NCBI GenBank assembly: GCA_048594975.1
Contig: JBMDXQ010000119.1
Span: forward strand, 98,467-162,466
From: JBMDXB01 sp048594975
GTDB lineage: Bacteria; Acidobacteriota; Vicinamibacteria; Vicinamibacterales; 2-12-FULL-66-21
Length of the DNA: 64,000 nt
Reading direction: 5' to 3'
Shown here: positions 32,454 to 42,059 of the stretch, piece after piece
How positions within the stretch are numbered: the first letter of the stretch is position 1
Layout of the letters: the number at the start of each line of letters is the position of its first letter
The notes under the pieces: generated by a model
Seen by the model: the letters and a program-made list of their open reading frames with translations, nothing else
What the model was told of the DNA's origin: nothing
The model's database searches: none
Made by a program: the position numbers and the translations under genes

Positions 32454-34286
32454 TCAGCGTCCGGCGCGGGAGAGCCGAAACGCGGCCATCTCCTCGCCGT
32501 TGCGAACCAGCAGGACATCGCCGACGAGCACCGGGTGGTTCCAGGTCTTTCCCGCGATCGCCTTGAAGCGGGTCACCTCGCTGAATTGATCCGGCGTCGC
32601 GTTGACGAGCGCCAGCTCCCCGCCTTCCGAAAGCACCAGCAGCAGATCCTGCTCCTCGAGCAGCAGCAACTGTCCGTGTCCGTAGCGGCCGCCCTTCCAC
32701 CTGCGCTCGCCGTCGTCGAGGTTGATGCACGACAGGATGCTGCCGTCGAACCCGAACGCATGGTCCTTGTGGACGACGAAGTCGTTGAAGTACGGCTTGA
32801 GGCCGCGCGAGGTCCAGCGCTCCTCGACGTTCCAGCCGCTGCCGCCGCGTGTGACGCCGAGACGGCGCAGACCCTGCCCGCCCATGGTGTCGGCGTGGTT
32901 GATCAGCAGATCGTGCGTGCCGATCAGCGCCGGCTGCACGATGCTCGCGCCTGGCTCCCAGGAGTGCTCCCACAGCACCGTTCCGTCGGCGACGTTGAAG
33001 CTCGTCGTCCGGCGACCGCGCAGCAGGACGATCTGCGGCACGCCATCGAGCACTACGGGATGCGGCGAGCTGTACCCCGCGCCGTCGCGTGGTCCCTGCC
33101 ACCGCGGCTTTCCGGTGGCGAGGTCGTAGGCGACGAGCACACCAGACGCGGCGACGACGACGATGTCGTTGACGACGAGCGGCGAGGACGTGAAGCCCCA
33201 GCCTGGTTGTTCGGCGCCGGTGTCGGAGGAGGAGTTGCGCGCCCAGATGCGCGTGCCGGTACGTGCATCCAGCGCGTTGACGATGCCGGTCGCGCCATGC
33301 GTGTAGACGCGGCCGTCGTGAACCGTGGGCGTCGCGCGCGGTCCGGGACCGCCGGGGAATTCCGAGAATCTCGCGGCATCGCGGTGCCGCCACACCGGCT
33401 CGCCGGTGCTCAGCCGGTAGCACGACACGACTTCGTGTTCGCCGCGCTGTTCCTGCGTGTAGATCAGGTCGCCGTTCACGGCGAACGACGACCACCCGGG
33501 CCCGACCGGTCTGCGCCACCGTTCGACCGGCGGCTTCTGCGACCAGTCGGTCTCGACGCGAATCCCCTTGATCAAGTTGTCGCGATTGGGCCCGCGGAAC
33601 CCTGGCCACTCCGCCGGCGTGTGCCTGATCGGATCCGGCGGCGCCGCCTTGGGCGCGTCCGCGGCGGCGGGGACCGCTGCCGCCGCCGGCGTCGGCGCGG
33701 CGGCCTCGACCTTCGTCTCGTCGGGAACGGGCGCGGGTTTGGGAGCCGGTGTCGGCGGCTCATCGCGGACCTGCGTGAGCAGGCGGTCTTCCGCCGTCGG
33801 CGTCCACCGGAAGTGGATATCGGTATCACCCCCGCCGCTGGCACCGCCCGTGCGCAGCATCGCGAACGATCCGCTGGCCGCGGCGATGGCCAGGACGATC
33901 ACGGTGCGCCGGCTGCCGGCGCCGAATCGGCGCGACACGACCGCGGCGGCCACCAGCGCGAGGGCGACGACCGGGATGACCAGGATGTAGAACAGCCGCC
34001 CCTGCCCCGCCTCTGCGATCGACGGGTCCAGAAACGGCGCCGTCGCGGCGATCGCCAGGATCATCACGACGATCGCGCCGAGCCGCTCGATCCACGGCGC
34101 GCGGCTCAGGAGCAGCCACCACAGGATGATGAGGACGCCGCCGGCGAGGCCGCCAAGCAACATCGTCGGAAGCTCCTGGGTGCCGAAGAGCGGCACCACC
34201 AGCTTGAAGGCGATGAACAACAGCGACGCAACGACGCCGGGCCACAGACGCAATGGCTTCCGAGGAGTCGGTTCATTGGCTTGCAT
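32454..34286 (-). CDS. Membrane-anchored PQQ-like beta-propeller protein (copy 2)
   Basis: A 610-residue paralogue of the protein at 8922-10769 with the same plan: KPLRLWPGVVASLLF start, several transmembrane helices, FRWTPTAEDRLL, a Pro/Ala linker and the propeller. Shared blocks include VGPGWSSFAV, YTQEQRGE.EVVSCYRL, RATPTVHDGRVYTHGATGIV and TWNHPVLVGDVLLVRNGEEM. Unlike copy 1 it stands alone, flanked by decayed genes, and the intact frame suggests selection. A perfect dyad that resembles the leader of the PadR operon lies 24 bases upstream of its start codon. Enzymatic activity is not evident. Confidence 0.85.
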   Translation of the reverse strand: MQANEPTPRKPLRLWPGVVASLLFIAFKLVVPLFGTQELPTMLLGGLAGGVLIILWWLLLSRAPWIERLGAIVVMILAIAATAPFLDPSIAEAGQGRLFYILVIPVVALALVAAAVVSRRFGAGSRRTVIVLAIAAASGSFAMLRTGGASGGGDTDIHFRWTPTAEDRLLTQVRDEPPTPAPKPAPVPDETKVEAAAPTPAAAAVPAAADAPKAAPPDPIRHTPAEWPGFRGPNRDNLIKGIRVETDWSQKPPVERWRRPVGPGWSSFAVNGDLIYTQEQRGEHEVVSCYRLSTGEPVWRHRDAARFSEFPGGPGPRATPTVHDGRVYTHGATGIVNALDARTGTRIWARNSSSDTGAEQPGWGFTSSPLVVNDIVVVAASGVLVAYDLATGKPRWQGPRDGAGYSSPHPVVLDGVPQIVLLRGRRTTSFNVADGTVLWEHSWEPGASIVQPALIGTHDLLINHADTMGGQGLRRLGVTRGGSGWNVEERWTSRGLKPYFNDFVVHKDHAFGFDGSILSCINLDDGERRWKGGRYGHGQLLLLEEQDLLLVLSEGGELALVNATPDQFSEVTRFKAIAGKTWNHPVLVGDVLLVRNGEEMAAFRLSRAGR

Positions 34287-34309
34287 GGTGGTTACGCGGT
34301 CTTGACCAT

Positions 34310-34330
34310 AGCCGTAGACAATCTACGGCT
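34310..34330. promoter_or_regulatory. Perfect dyad, candidate PadR operator
   Basis: AGCCGTAGA (34310-34318), CAA, TCTACGGCT (34322-34330) form an exact nine-base inverted repeat upstream of the second propeller gene. The 10-mer GCCGTAGACA inside it also occurs at 5891-5900 in front of padR. Sharing of a site between the two propeller loci would place them under one regulator. Confidence 0.55.
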
Positions 34331-34516
34331 TAGACGTGGATGACCGACGCATGGTTCCGGGCAGCGGATGGAAGGAATTCGCCTTCATTCGCAAAGAATC
34401 ATCTCGTAGAGGACAGCGCCCAGACGCGAAGACGTCGGCGCGTGCTCCACGTCGCTTCCCTCCAGTCGCCTGGATGAGCCTGACGAGCGAAGGCGATTCA
34501 CGACACGTGCAGCGCG

Positions 34517-35410
34517 TCAGCGGCGAACCGTGAATTGCGTGCCCCACAGGCGCGGTTCATCGGGGCGACCGGTGGATGCGGGGAAGCCCACGTTCGGAGC
34601 CATTGCGCCGGTGATGCATGCCTCGTTGCCGATGTTGCGGGCATAGACGGCTATCTCCCACCGGCGGCTTCGCGGCTCGAAGCCGGCGCGCACGTGTCAG
34701 CGACAGGCGGCTGGACAGGCCGTAAGTCGCCTGACCGAACAGCGCCCAGGCCGTGGCGTCGACCGTCGAGAAGGGTCGAATCTGAAGCCGGGAGCCGTAC
34801 TGCGTGATCTCGATCCGGGTGTCATCGTTGTCGTCGAACAAGAACACGCCGGCGACCCAGGTGAGCATGGGTGTGCGTTGGGCGAGCGTCACTTCCTGCG
34901 ACACCTGCCGCTGGACATCGGGCGCGTCGGTCGTCGCGACCGGCAGTTCGGTCGCGTCGGGGTCGATGAAGAAATGTGTTGGATTTTCGGTACGCGGTCA
35001 GGCTCGTCACCGTTGTCGTGCCGTTCAATCGGACGGCGAGCTTCGCCGAGGCGTCACCGACGTCCGCTCGGCGAACGAGGACACCGCCAGTGTGATGTCG
35101 AACGTCGCCCCACCAGGCCCAACTTGGACCTCAATCGTCCTCGGCTCGAACCCGCGAGCGCTGCGTTGACCAGGTAGCGGCCTTGGGGCAGCGAGTCGAG
35201 CACATATTGGCCGTGCTCGTCCGTGACCACCGTTCGCGGCGTCCCCAGAGCATCACCGGCGGCCGTCAACGTCACACCCGGTAACACGCTGCCGGTGGCA
35301 TCCCGGACTACGCCAGCGAGCCGTCCGGCTGACTGCGCCGACGCGGCATCTACGCCAGCCGCAAGCAGGCATGCGGCGGCGCATACGAGTGTTCGCACGA
35401 TCAGCAGCAT
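34517..35410 (-). pseudogene. Internally deleted TonB-dependent receptor
   Basis: The gene begins at ATG 35410 with a signal peptide (IVRTLVCAAACLLAAGVDAA) and a carboxypeptidase-regulatory-like domain (GVVRDATGSVLPGVTLTAAG, DEHGQYVLDSLPQGRYLV). It then changes frame to EPRTIEVQVGPGGATFDITL and SSFAERTSVT, skips almost the whole plug, and resumes as barrel: VTLAQRTPMLTWVAGVFLFD, WALFGQATYGLSSRLSLT. The last strand, in another frame, is WEIAVYARNIGNEACITGAM ending GTQFTVRR at 34517. Under 900 bases remain of a gene normally over 2 kb, with at least three frame changes. Confidence 0.75.
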
Positions 35411-35666
35411 ACGAGCCTGTCTCGCCAACAGTGGCGCGCTGGCCGGGCGTGGGACGGCGGGTCTGTCGACTGTCGTTGTGACGGTGCTGCTTCGGGGACG
35501 CCGCTGTCGTCTCGCGAGACGGTCGCCGAGGTGCCGTTCGAACTCTATCGGCATTCGTGATTCCCCCGGGTAGTCGCCGACTGTCCACCGGAGCCGAGGC
35601 CCCGCATGGTTGGCAGAGCCCTTCGGCGTCACTCACTGCCGTGTTCTCGGCTTCGATCTCCGTGCC

Positions 35667-36539
35667 CTACGCCCTCATCTTCTTCCAGTTCGCCAGGCAC
35701 TTCTCCGCGCGCTGCACCTGCTCGGCGGGGGGGCCCTGCTCCTGTTCGATCATGTAGCACTCGACGCCGCCTTTCGATTCGGCGGCCTCGAAGATCTTCG
35801 ACCACGGGGCGGCGCCTTCGCCGAACAGCACGGCGTAGCCGCGGTCCGGTGCCCAGTCCTTGCAGTGGATGCTGCGGATGCGTCCCGGGTTCTTCTGAAT
35901 CCACTCGACGGGATCCGCGCCGGCCTCTACGCACGTGCCGACGTCGAGTTGCAGGACGACGTCGGGAGGCGTGTTCGCTGCCAGGATGTCCATCGGCCGC
36001 TGTCCCTCGATCGGCAGCCACTCGGTGGCATGATTGTGAAACCCGGCAGCCATGCCGAGCGGCTTCAGCTTCTCGGCCGCGGCGCTGAGCCGTCCGGCGA
36101 CCGCCTTCCAGCCTTCGGCGCTGCTCACCTTCCCGGCGCTCGCCATGACGATGTAGCGGCTGCCGATGATCTGATTCAGCTCGATGGCCTTGGGCAGCCC
36201 CTCTGCGCTGAGCGCGTCCGAGCTGTTGTGCGTCGAAGGACAGCGGAGGCCGAGGTCGTCGAGCAGCTTCCGCACCTCCGTCGCAGTCTCCGGCGTCCAC
36301 GAGTAGTACGGCGAGTAGAACTCGACCGCCTCGTAGCCAAGCTTCGCCACCGCCCGGACGGTGCCCTGCAGGTCCTTCGTCAGATGGTCGCGCACGCTGT
36401 ACAGTTCGAGCCCCACCGGGATTTGCGCCGCGCGAACGCCTGCGCGGACGAGGAACGGAAGCGCGGCGCTGGACGCCAGGAACTGCCTGCGGGAAACGAG
36501 TGTTGATGGCATGGGGGGAACGGTAACACGTGAGCGCAT
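35667..36539 (-). CDS. Tat-exported sugar-phosphate-isomerase-like TIM barrel protein
   Basis: A 290-residue protein of the xylose-isomerase-like TIM-barrel family (sugar phosphate isomerase/epimerase group). It carries a Tat motif (SRRQFLASSAALPFLVRAG) and then GLELYSVRDHL, LGYEAVEFYSPYYSW, STHNSSDAL, GFHNHATEW and LQLDVGTCVEAGADPVEW, where the Glu, His and Asp ligands of the metal site are expected. ATG 36539 has GGAAAGG just upstream; ATG 36512 in frame has no such site. The natural substrate is unknown. Confidence 0.8.
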   Translation of the reverse strand: MRSRVTVPPMPSTLVSRRQFLASSAALPFLVRAGVRAAQIPVGLELYSVRDHLTKDLQGTVRAVAKLGYEAVEFYSPYYSWTPETATEVRKLLDDLGLRCPSTHNSSDALSAEGLPKAIELNQIIGSRYIVMASAGKVSSAEGWKAVAGRLSAAAEKLKPLGMAAGFHNHATEWLPIEGQRPMDILAANTPPDVVLQLDVGTCVEAGADPVEWIQKNPGRIRSIHCKDWAPDRGYAVLFGEGAAPWSKIFEAAESKGGVECYMIEQEQGPPAEQVQRAEKCLANWKKMRA

Positions 36540-36626
36540 TACCTTTCCATCGCTCGATGGCTCGATACTCGGTCGCCCGATCGCTCAATACTGCCCTGAC
36601 CCGTCGCCTCCTTCATTCACTTGCAC

Positions 36627-36655
36627 TTGCCAACCGCCCCGGCGACCTCTATTGT
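36627..36655 (+). promoter_or_regulatory. Sigma-70-type promoter for the sulfatase gene
   Basis: TTGCCA (36627-36632), 17 bases, TATTGT (36650-36655), in the divergent gap between the TIM-barrel and sulfatase genes. Transcription would start about 88 bases before the sulfatase ATG. Confidence 0.4.
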
Positions 36656-36749
36656 CTAAGACCCGGCGATGCGGCAACGTATGCTCCCGAGGCCCGCGCG
36701 ACGTCCGGCTGGCCACCGCCGCGCGCGCGCGCGGCGTGTCTGAACGCAC

Positions 36750-38294
36750 ATGCGAATCCCCGCCCCGATCGCAGGCCTGCTGGCCGCCTCGACGCTCGCG
36801 TCGGTGACGCTGCCGGCGCAGCCCGCCAACAGGCCGAACATCGTCGTCGTGTACGCCGACGATCTCGGCTACGGCGACGTCAGCAGCTACGGCGCGACCC
36901 GCATCCGCACGCCGAATGTCGATCGCGTCGCCCGTGCAGGGCTGCGTTTCACCCGGGCGCATTCCACCTCGGCCACCTGCACGCCGTCGCGCTACGGGCT
37001 GCTGACCGGCGAGTACCCGTGGCGCCGGCAGGGCACGGCCGTCCTGCCCGGGGACGCGGCACTGATCGTCGAACCTGGTCGAACCACGCTCGCCTCGATC
37101 CTGCGGAAGGCCGGCTACGCGACTGGCGTAGTGGGCAAGTGGCACCTCGGCCTGGGTCCCGCGGGCGGGCCCGACTGGAACGGCGACATCACGCCCGGCC
37201 CGCTGGAGATCGGTTTCGACTCCGCGTTCCTCATGCCCGCCACCGGCGACCGTGTCCCGACGGTGTACGTGCGAGACCATCGCGTCGTCGGCCTGGACCC
37301 GCGCGATCCGATCCAGGTGAGCTTCACGACCCCGGTCGGAAACGAACCGACGGGGAAGGACCGTCCCGACCTCCTCCGTGTGTACCCGAGCCACGGTCAC
37401 GACCAGACGATCGTCAACGGCATCAGCCGGATCGGGTACATGAGCGGAGGACGGGCGGCGCGCTGGAAGGACGAGGAGATGGCCGGCGTGTTCGCCGCGG
37501 AAGCCGTCGAGTTCATCGCGCAGCACCGGCGGCAACCGTTCTTCCTGTTCTTCTCCACGCACGACATTCACGTGCCGCGAGTACCGCATCCGCGCTTCGC
37601 GGGCAAGAGCGGCATGGGCCCGCGCGGCGACGCGATCCTGGAGTTCGACTGGTCGGTGGGCGAGATCGTCCGCGCGCTGGACCGCCACGGTCTCACCGGC
37701 CGCACGCTGCTCATCGTCAGCAGCGACAACGGGCCGGTCGTCGACGACGGCTACCGGGACGACGCGGTGGAGACGCTGGGCGGGCATCGGCCCGCGGGGC
37801 CGCTGCGCGGCGGGAAGTACAGTGCCTTCGAGGGAGGCACGCGCGTGCCGTTCATCGTCCGCTGGCCCGGCCGGGTGAAGCCGGGCACGTCCGCCGCACT
37901 GATCTCGCAGGTGGATCTGCCCGCGTCGTTCGCCTCGCTGGCCGGCGTGCCGCTCGCGCCTGCGGACGCGCCCGACAGTTACGACGTGCTCGACGCCCTG
38001 CTCGGCTCATCGCCCCGCGGCCGCGACCACCTGGTGGAGCACGCGGGCACGCTCGCGCTGGTGCGCGGCAACTGGAAGTACATCCAGCCGGGCAGGGGGC
38101 AGCGGGTCAGCCGGAACACGAACACGGAGCTGGGCAACGATCCGGCCCCACAGCTGTACGACCTGGGGTCCGACCCCGGCGAGCAGCGCAATCTAGCCGG
38201 CAAGCGTCCAGATCTCGTCGAGGAACTGGCCACCCTGCTGGGGCAGATCCGGCAGGAAGGACGCTCGCGTCCCGCCGCCGCCGGCAGGCGATGA
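36750..38294 (+). CDS. Secreted arylsulfatase-type sulfatase (S1 family)
   Basis: A 514-residue sulfatase with a signal peptide (IAGLLAASTLASVTLPAQ). The metal-binding start RPNIVVVYADDLGYGDVSSY, the CTPSR core (Cys77 to Arg81) whose Cys becomes formylglycine, VVGKWHLG, STHDIHVPR and SSDNGPV with RGGKYSAFEGGTRVPFIVRW are all present. It removes sulfate esters, probably from polysaccharides. Activation needs a formylglycine-generating enzyme that is not in the window. It is followed after four bases by a CBM9/DUF5916 barrel protein, so the two form an operon. Confidence 0.95.
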   Translation: MRIPAPIAGLLAASTLASVTLPAQPANRPNIVVVYADDLGYGDVSSYGATRIRTPNVDRVARAGLRFTRAHSTSATCTPSRYGLLTGEYPWRRQGTAVLPGDAALIVEPGRTTLASILRKAGYATGVVGKWHLGLGPAGGPDWNGDITPGPLEIGFDSAFLMPATGDRVPTVYVRDHRVVGLDPRDPIQVSFTTPVGNEPTGKDRPDLLRVYPSHGHDQTIVNGISRIGYMSGGRAARWKDEEMAGVFAAEAVEFIAQHRRQPFFLFFSTHDIHVPRVPHPRFAGKSGMGPRGDAILEFDWSVGEIVRALDRHGLTGRTLLIVSSDNGPVVDDGYRDDAVETLGGHRPAGPLRGGKYSAFEGGTRVPFIVRWPGRVKPGTSAALISQVDLPASFASLAGVPLAPADAPDSYDVLDALLGSSPRGRDHLVEHAGTLALVRGNWKYIQPGRGQRVSRNTNTELGNDPAPQLYDLGSDPGEQRNLAGKRPDLVEELATLLGQIRQEGRSRPAAAGRR

Positions 38295-38298
38295 TCGG

Positions 38299-40563
38299 AT
38301 GCCGCGCCGCCACGTCTCCTGCTTCTGTGCGGCGGCACTGCTGCTCGGGGCCGGCAGCGCGGCGGCGCAGGAAGCGGTAGACGGCGTCCCCGTGCCTCCC
38401 GCCGTGCAGGCGCGCGACCGCGAGGGCCGCGTGACGGTGCGGGCGGTTCGCATCGCGCGCGCCCCGCACGTGGACGCGCTGCTCGACGAGGCGGTCTACG
38501 AGGACCTGCCGCCGATCACCGGCTTCATCCAGCAGGATCCGCAGGAAGGACAAGCGGCGACCGAGCCGACGTTCGTCTGGATCCTGTTCGACGACACCAA
38601 CCTGTACATCGGGGCGCGGTGCCGCGACAGCCAGCCGTGGCGCATCATGGCCAACGACATGCGGCGCGACGGCCGCAACGTCAGCCAGAACGACAACATC
38701 AGCATCGTCCTCGACACGTTCCACGACCGTCGCAACGGCTACGAGTTCCTGATGAACGCGATCGGCGGCGCGTGGGACACACAGATCACCGACGAGCGCG
38801 ACGCGAACCGCGACTGGAACACGGTCTGGACCTACGCCAGCCGCCGCGACGAGCAGGGCTGGACCGCGGAGATGGCGATTCCCTTCCGATCGCTGCGCTA
38901 CCGGGGCAGCGGTGCGCAGGTGTGGGGCATCAACATCCGCCGCAACGTGCGCTGGAAGAACGAGCTCTCCTACCTGAGCCCGGTGCCGCGCCTCTACGGC
39001 GCGCGCGGGATCCTGCGCCTCTCGCAGGCGGCGACGCTGATCGGGCTCGAGGCGCCCCCGGCGGCACTGAACCTGGACCTGAAGCCGTACGCCGTGGCCA
39101 ATGTGCAGGCTGACCGGGCGCTCGATCCGCGGCTGACGAACGAGTTCAATCCTGACGGCGGCTTCGACCTGAAATACGGCGTGACACAGAGCCTCACCGC
39201 CGACTTCACCTACCGGACGGACTTCGCGCAGGTCGAAGACGACGACCAGCAGGTGAACCTGACGCGGTTCACCCTGCAGTACCCGGAGAAGCGCGACTTC
39301 TTCCTCGAGAGCCAGGGGATGTTCGCGTTCGGCGGGGTCCAGACCGGAACGACGACGACCGCGACGACGGTATTCGGGCCGTCGAACACGCCGCTGCTGT
39401 TCTTCAGCCGTCAGATCGGGATCACGGGAACGCGCGCGGTCCCCATCGAGGCAGGCGCGCGGCTGACCGGCCGGGTGGGGCGCTACAGCATCGGCGTGCT
39501 CGACATCCAGACAGACGGGAGTCGTCCGGCGGCGGCGTTGGCGACGAACTTCGCAGTCGTCCGCATCAAGCGGGACATCCAGCAGCGCAGTTACGTCGGC
39601 ATCCTGGCCACGCGCCGCGCGCCCAGTACCGGCGGCGGGAGCGAGAACGTCGCTGCCGGCATGGACGCCAGCGTGTGGCTGTCACCGAACCTGAACGTGC
39701 TGGGTTACTACGCCGGCACGCGAACCCCGGGGCGAACCGCCCGCGACCGCAGCTACCGCGCACGGTTCGATTACGACGCGGACTTGTTCGGGCTGCAGAT
39801 CGAGCAGCAGGCAGTGGAAGAACACTTCAACCCCGAGGTCGGCTTCCTCCGGCGCGCGGATTTCGTCGAGAGCCTGGCGCAGCTGCGCATGAGCCGCCGG
39901 CCACGATCGCTGGCCGCCATCCGCAAGCTGAATTACGAGGCCGGTCTCGACTACATCACCGACCGCGAGGGGCGCCTCGAGAACCGCCAGGCCCGCTTCG
40001 CGCTGCGCACCGACCTGCACAGCAGCGACACCTGGAGCATCGTCTACGTGCGGGAGTTCGAGTCGCTGGTGAGACCGTTCGAGATCGTGCCCGGCACGGT
40101 CGTGCCGGCGGGCCCGTATCACTCCGCCAACCTGCGCGGCACCTACACCCTCGGGACGCAGCGCCGCGTATCCGGCGACGTCAGCGTGCTGCGCGGCACG
40201 CTCTACGGTGGTGACCGCACGGACCTCTCGTATCGCGGCCGGGTCGAGCTGTCGCCGCGGCTCTCGGTGGAGCCGGGGCTGTCGTTCAACTGGGTCGATC
40301 TCCCGCAGGCGCGGTTCACCGCGACGCTGCTGAGCGGTCGCGGCATGTTCTCGTTCTCGCCGCGGATGTTCGTCGCCGCGCTCCTCCAGTACAACTCGAC
40401 GAACCGTCTGATGACCAGCAACCTGCGTTTCCGCTGGGAGTACCGGCCGGGCAGCGACGTGTTCCTGGTCTACAGCGACGGCCGCGACACGTTGGGCGCC
40501 GGCTTCCCCGCGCTCGTCAACCGCGGGGTGACGCTGAAGGTCACGCGCCTGTTCCGGATGTGA
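38299..40563 (+). CDS. CBM9-like / DUF5916 outer membrane protein
   Basis: A 754-residue exported protein (signal FCAAALLLGAGSAAAQ). Residues about 45-240 form a family-9 carbohydrate-binding-like domain: VDALLDEAVYEDLPPITGFI, TFVWILFDDTNLYIGARC, NDNISIVLDTFHDRRNGYEF and WTAEMAIPFRSLRY. The rest is a DUF5916-type beta barrel: DFTYRTDFAQVEDDDQQVNL, RFTLQYPEKRDFFLESQGMF and a terminal strand ending LKVTRLFRM. Such proteins sit in the outer membrane of polysaccharide degraders. It may bind or pass sulfated glycans treated by the upstream sulfatase. A decayed relative appears at 23205-23408. Confidence 0.88.
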   Translation: MPRRHVSCFCAAALLLGAGSAAAQEAVDGVPVPPAVQARDREGRVTVRAVRIARAPHVDALLDEAVYEDLPPITGFIQQDPQEGQAATEPTFVWILFDDTNLYIGARCRDSQPWRIMANDMRRDGRNVSQNDNISIVLDTFHDRRNGYEFLMNAIGGAWDTQITDERDANRDWNTVWTYASRRDEQGWTAEMAIPFRSLRYRGSGAQVWGINIRRNVRWKNELSYLSPVPRLYGARGILRLSQAATLIGLEAPPAALNLDLKPYAVANVQADRALDPRLTNEFNPDGGFDLKYGVTQSLTADFTYRTDFAQVEDDDQQVNLTRFTLQYPEKRDFFLESQGMFAFGGVQTGTTTTATTVFGPSNTPLLFFSRQIGITGTRAVPIEAGARLTGRVGRYSIGVLDIQTDGSRPAAALATNFAVVRIKRDIQQRSYVGILATRRAPSTGGGSENVAAGMDASVWLSPNLNVLGYYAGTRTPGRTARDRSYRARFDYDADLFGLQIEQQAVEEHFNPEVGFLRRADFVESLAQLRMSRRPRSLAAIRKLNYEAGLDYITDREGRLENRQARFALRTDLHSSDTWSIVYVREFESLVRPFEIVPGTVVPAGPYHSANLRGTYTLGTQRRVSGDVSVLRGTLYGGDRTDLSYRGRVELSPRLSVEPGLSFNWVDLPQARFTATLLSGRGMFSFSPRMFVAALLQYNSTNRLMTSNLRFRWEYRPGSDVFLVYSDGRDTLGAGFPALVNRGVTLKVTRLFRM

Positions 40564-40819
40564 GCCGCGAGCCCACGTGCATTGCCCGCATGTTGACGAC
40601 CGCGTGGCGCTTGCTCATGGAGCGCCATCCGGCCGGCGGGCTGCGGGCCAGCTATCGGCTCGACGCTGGCGGCGTCGCCGGTGCGACCTGTCAGGCGCGG
40701 TAGTTCGAGGCGCGTGCGCGTACCCGAATTGAGTGTTGCGACGGTCGTCATGATGCCGCGGCGGCTGGGTCCCTTCGCGGCTCCCGGGCCTCTCGGCATC
40801 ACGGCCGCGGTGCGCGCAT

Positions 40820-42049
40820 TCAGATCCGCAGGAAGATCCTCCGCCGGTACATCCAGTAGAGCACCAGCCAGAAGACGATCAGCACCCCGAGCCCTCTGAG
40901 GACCGGTTCGAAGGGCGCACCGAGCACGGCGAATGGCGCCGGCCCGAGATGTCGGAGGAGGGCCGCGGAGACGAAACGCTCGGTCGTCCAGCTCATGACA
41001 TAGATGGCAATCGAGTTGGCGCCAATCACGATCAGCGGGAACGCCCAGCGCGTTCGCCCCCGCCACCCCATGACGGCGTAGAAACCGGCCAGCAGCAGGA
41101 CCACCAGGCCGCCGCTGTACAGCGTGTAGGACGATGTCCAGATGCGCTTGACGATCGGGCAGATGTGAAGCCACTGCAGCAGGAGCCCGGCAACGACGAG
41201 CACCGCGCCGCCGGCGACCAGGCCCCGCAGCTTCTCCCCTGGCGTGCGCGATGACTTCAACCAGGCGCCCGACCACAGGCCGAGCATCATCGTCGCCAGC
41301 GTGGGAATGAAACTCAGGGTGGACCATCCGCCGGCGTTGTAGCGAAACGGAGCCTCGCGCGGGAAGAGGTTCAGGAACCACACGTCGAACGCCCAGGAGA
41401 GATTCGAGTTCTTGTTGAAGTGCGCGAGGAAGCCGGAGTAGAGGTGCGGCCAGCCGGCTGGGACGCCGACCTGCGTGTAGTCGAAGCCCGCGCCGGGCAG
41501 GGGGTACAGGACGAACGCCGCCCAGAAGCCAGCCAGGGTCGCCACGACCGCGGCGACCTGGACGCGCAGCGGGACGAATGCCAGCAGGAACAGAATGAGA
41601 TAGCCGAGACCGATCTGCGTGAGCGTGTCTTCGAACGTCCAGTACGTGCGCGGGCTCTCGAGCGAGCGGAGGAATATCCCGAGCAGAATGAGCGCGACGC
41701 TGCGCCACGCGGCGTGGCCGAGCATCCGCCGGAAGCTCTCGCCGCGCTTCGTGCGGCTCGCGATCGAGAACGGGAGCGACGCGCCGGCGAGGAACGAAAA
41801 GGCAGGTTGTATCAGGTCGTGCAGCGAGCACCCCTGCCACGGCACGTGCGTCGTGTTGTAGGCGACCAGCGCCCAGAAGCGGCTCCCTGGAAATGCGCTC
41901 TGCACTGTCCAGAGTCGCATCGCCTCGGCGAGCATCAGGAACATCACGAGGCCGCGAAACGCATCGATCGACACGATGCGCGTCGCGGCAGGCGCGGTCA
42001 GCGCCGGCGCGGCTTCTCGACGGGCGTCCGAAACGGTGGTGGCCGTCAT
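40820..42049 (-). CDS. DUF5009 / heparan-acetyltransferase-like membrane protein
   Basis: A 409-residue integral membrane protein with about ten helices. Features are RIVSIDAFRGLVMFLMLAEA at the first helix, the HVPWQGCSLHDLIQPAFSFL loop, SFRRMLGHAAWRSVALILLG, TFEDTLTQIGLGYLILFLLA, SNLSWAFDVWFLNLFPREAP and a final helix pair. The RGL start and the W-x-G-x-x-x-x-D-L-I-Q-P-x-F loop are typical of the DUF5009/NagX group related to human HGSNAT, which transfers acetyl groups to amino sugars across membranes. The start is taken at ATG 42049, ten bases after the amidohydrolase stop. Confidence 0.82.
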   Translation of the reverse strand: MTATTVSDARREAAPALTAPAATRIVSIDAFRGLVMFLMLAEAMRLWTVQSAFPGSRFWALVAYNTTHVPWQGCSLHDLIQPAFSFLAGASLPFSIASRTKRGESFRRMLGHAAWRSVALILLGIFLRSLESPRTYWTFEDTLTQIGLGYLILFLLAFVPLRVQVAAVVATLAGFWAAFVLYPLPGAGFDYTQVGVPAGWPHLYSGFLAHFNKNSNLSWAFDVWFLNLFPREAPFRYNAGGWSTLSFIPTLATMMLGLWSGAWLKSSRTPGEKLRGLVAGGAVLVVAGLLLQWLHICPIVKRIWTSSYTLYSGGLVVLLLAGFYAVMGWRGRTRWAFPLIVIGANSIAIYVMSWTTERFVSAALLRHLGPAPFAVLGAPFEPVLRGLGVLIVFWLVLYWMYRRRIFLRI

Positions 42050-42059
42050 TGCGCCACCC

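Noticed and set aside
40564..40819. Possible small gene on either strand
   Set aside because: The readable stretches (for example MTTVATLNSGTRTRLELPRL on the minus strand) have no ribosome binding site and no family resemblance.
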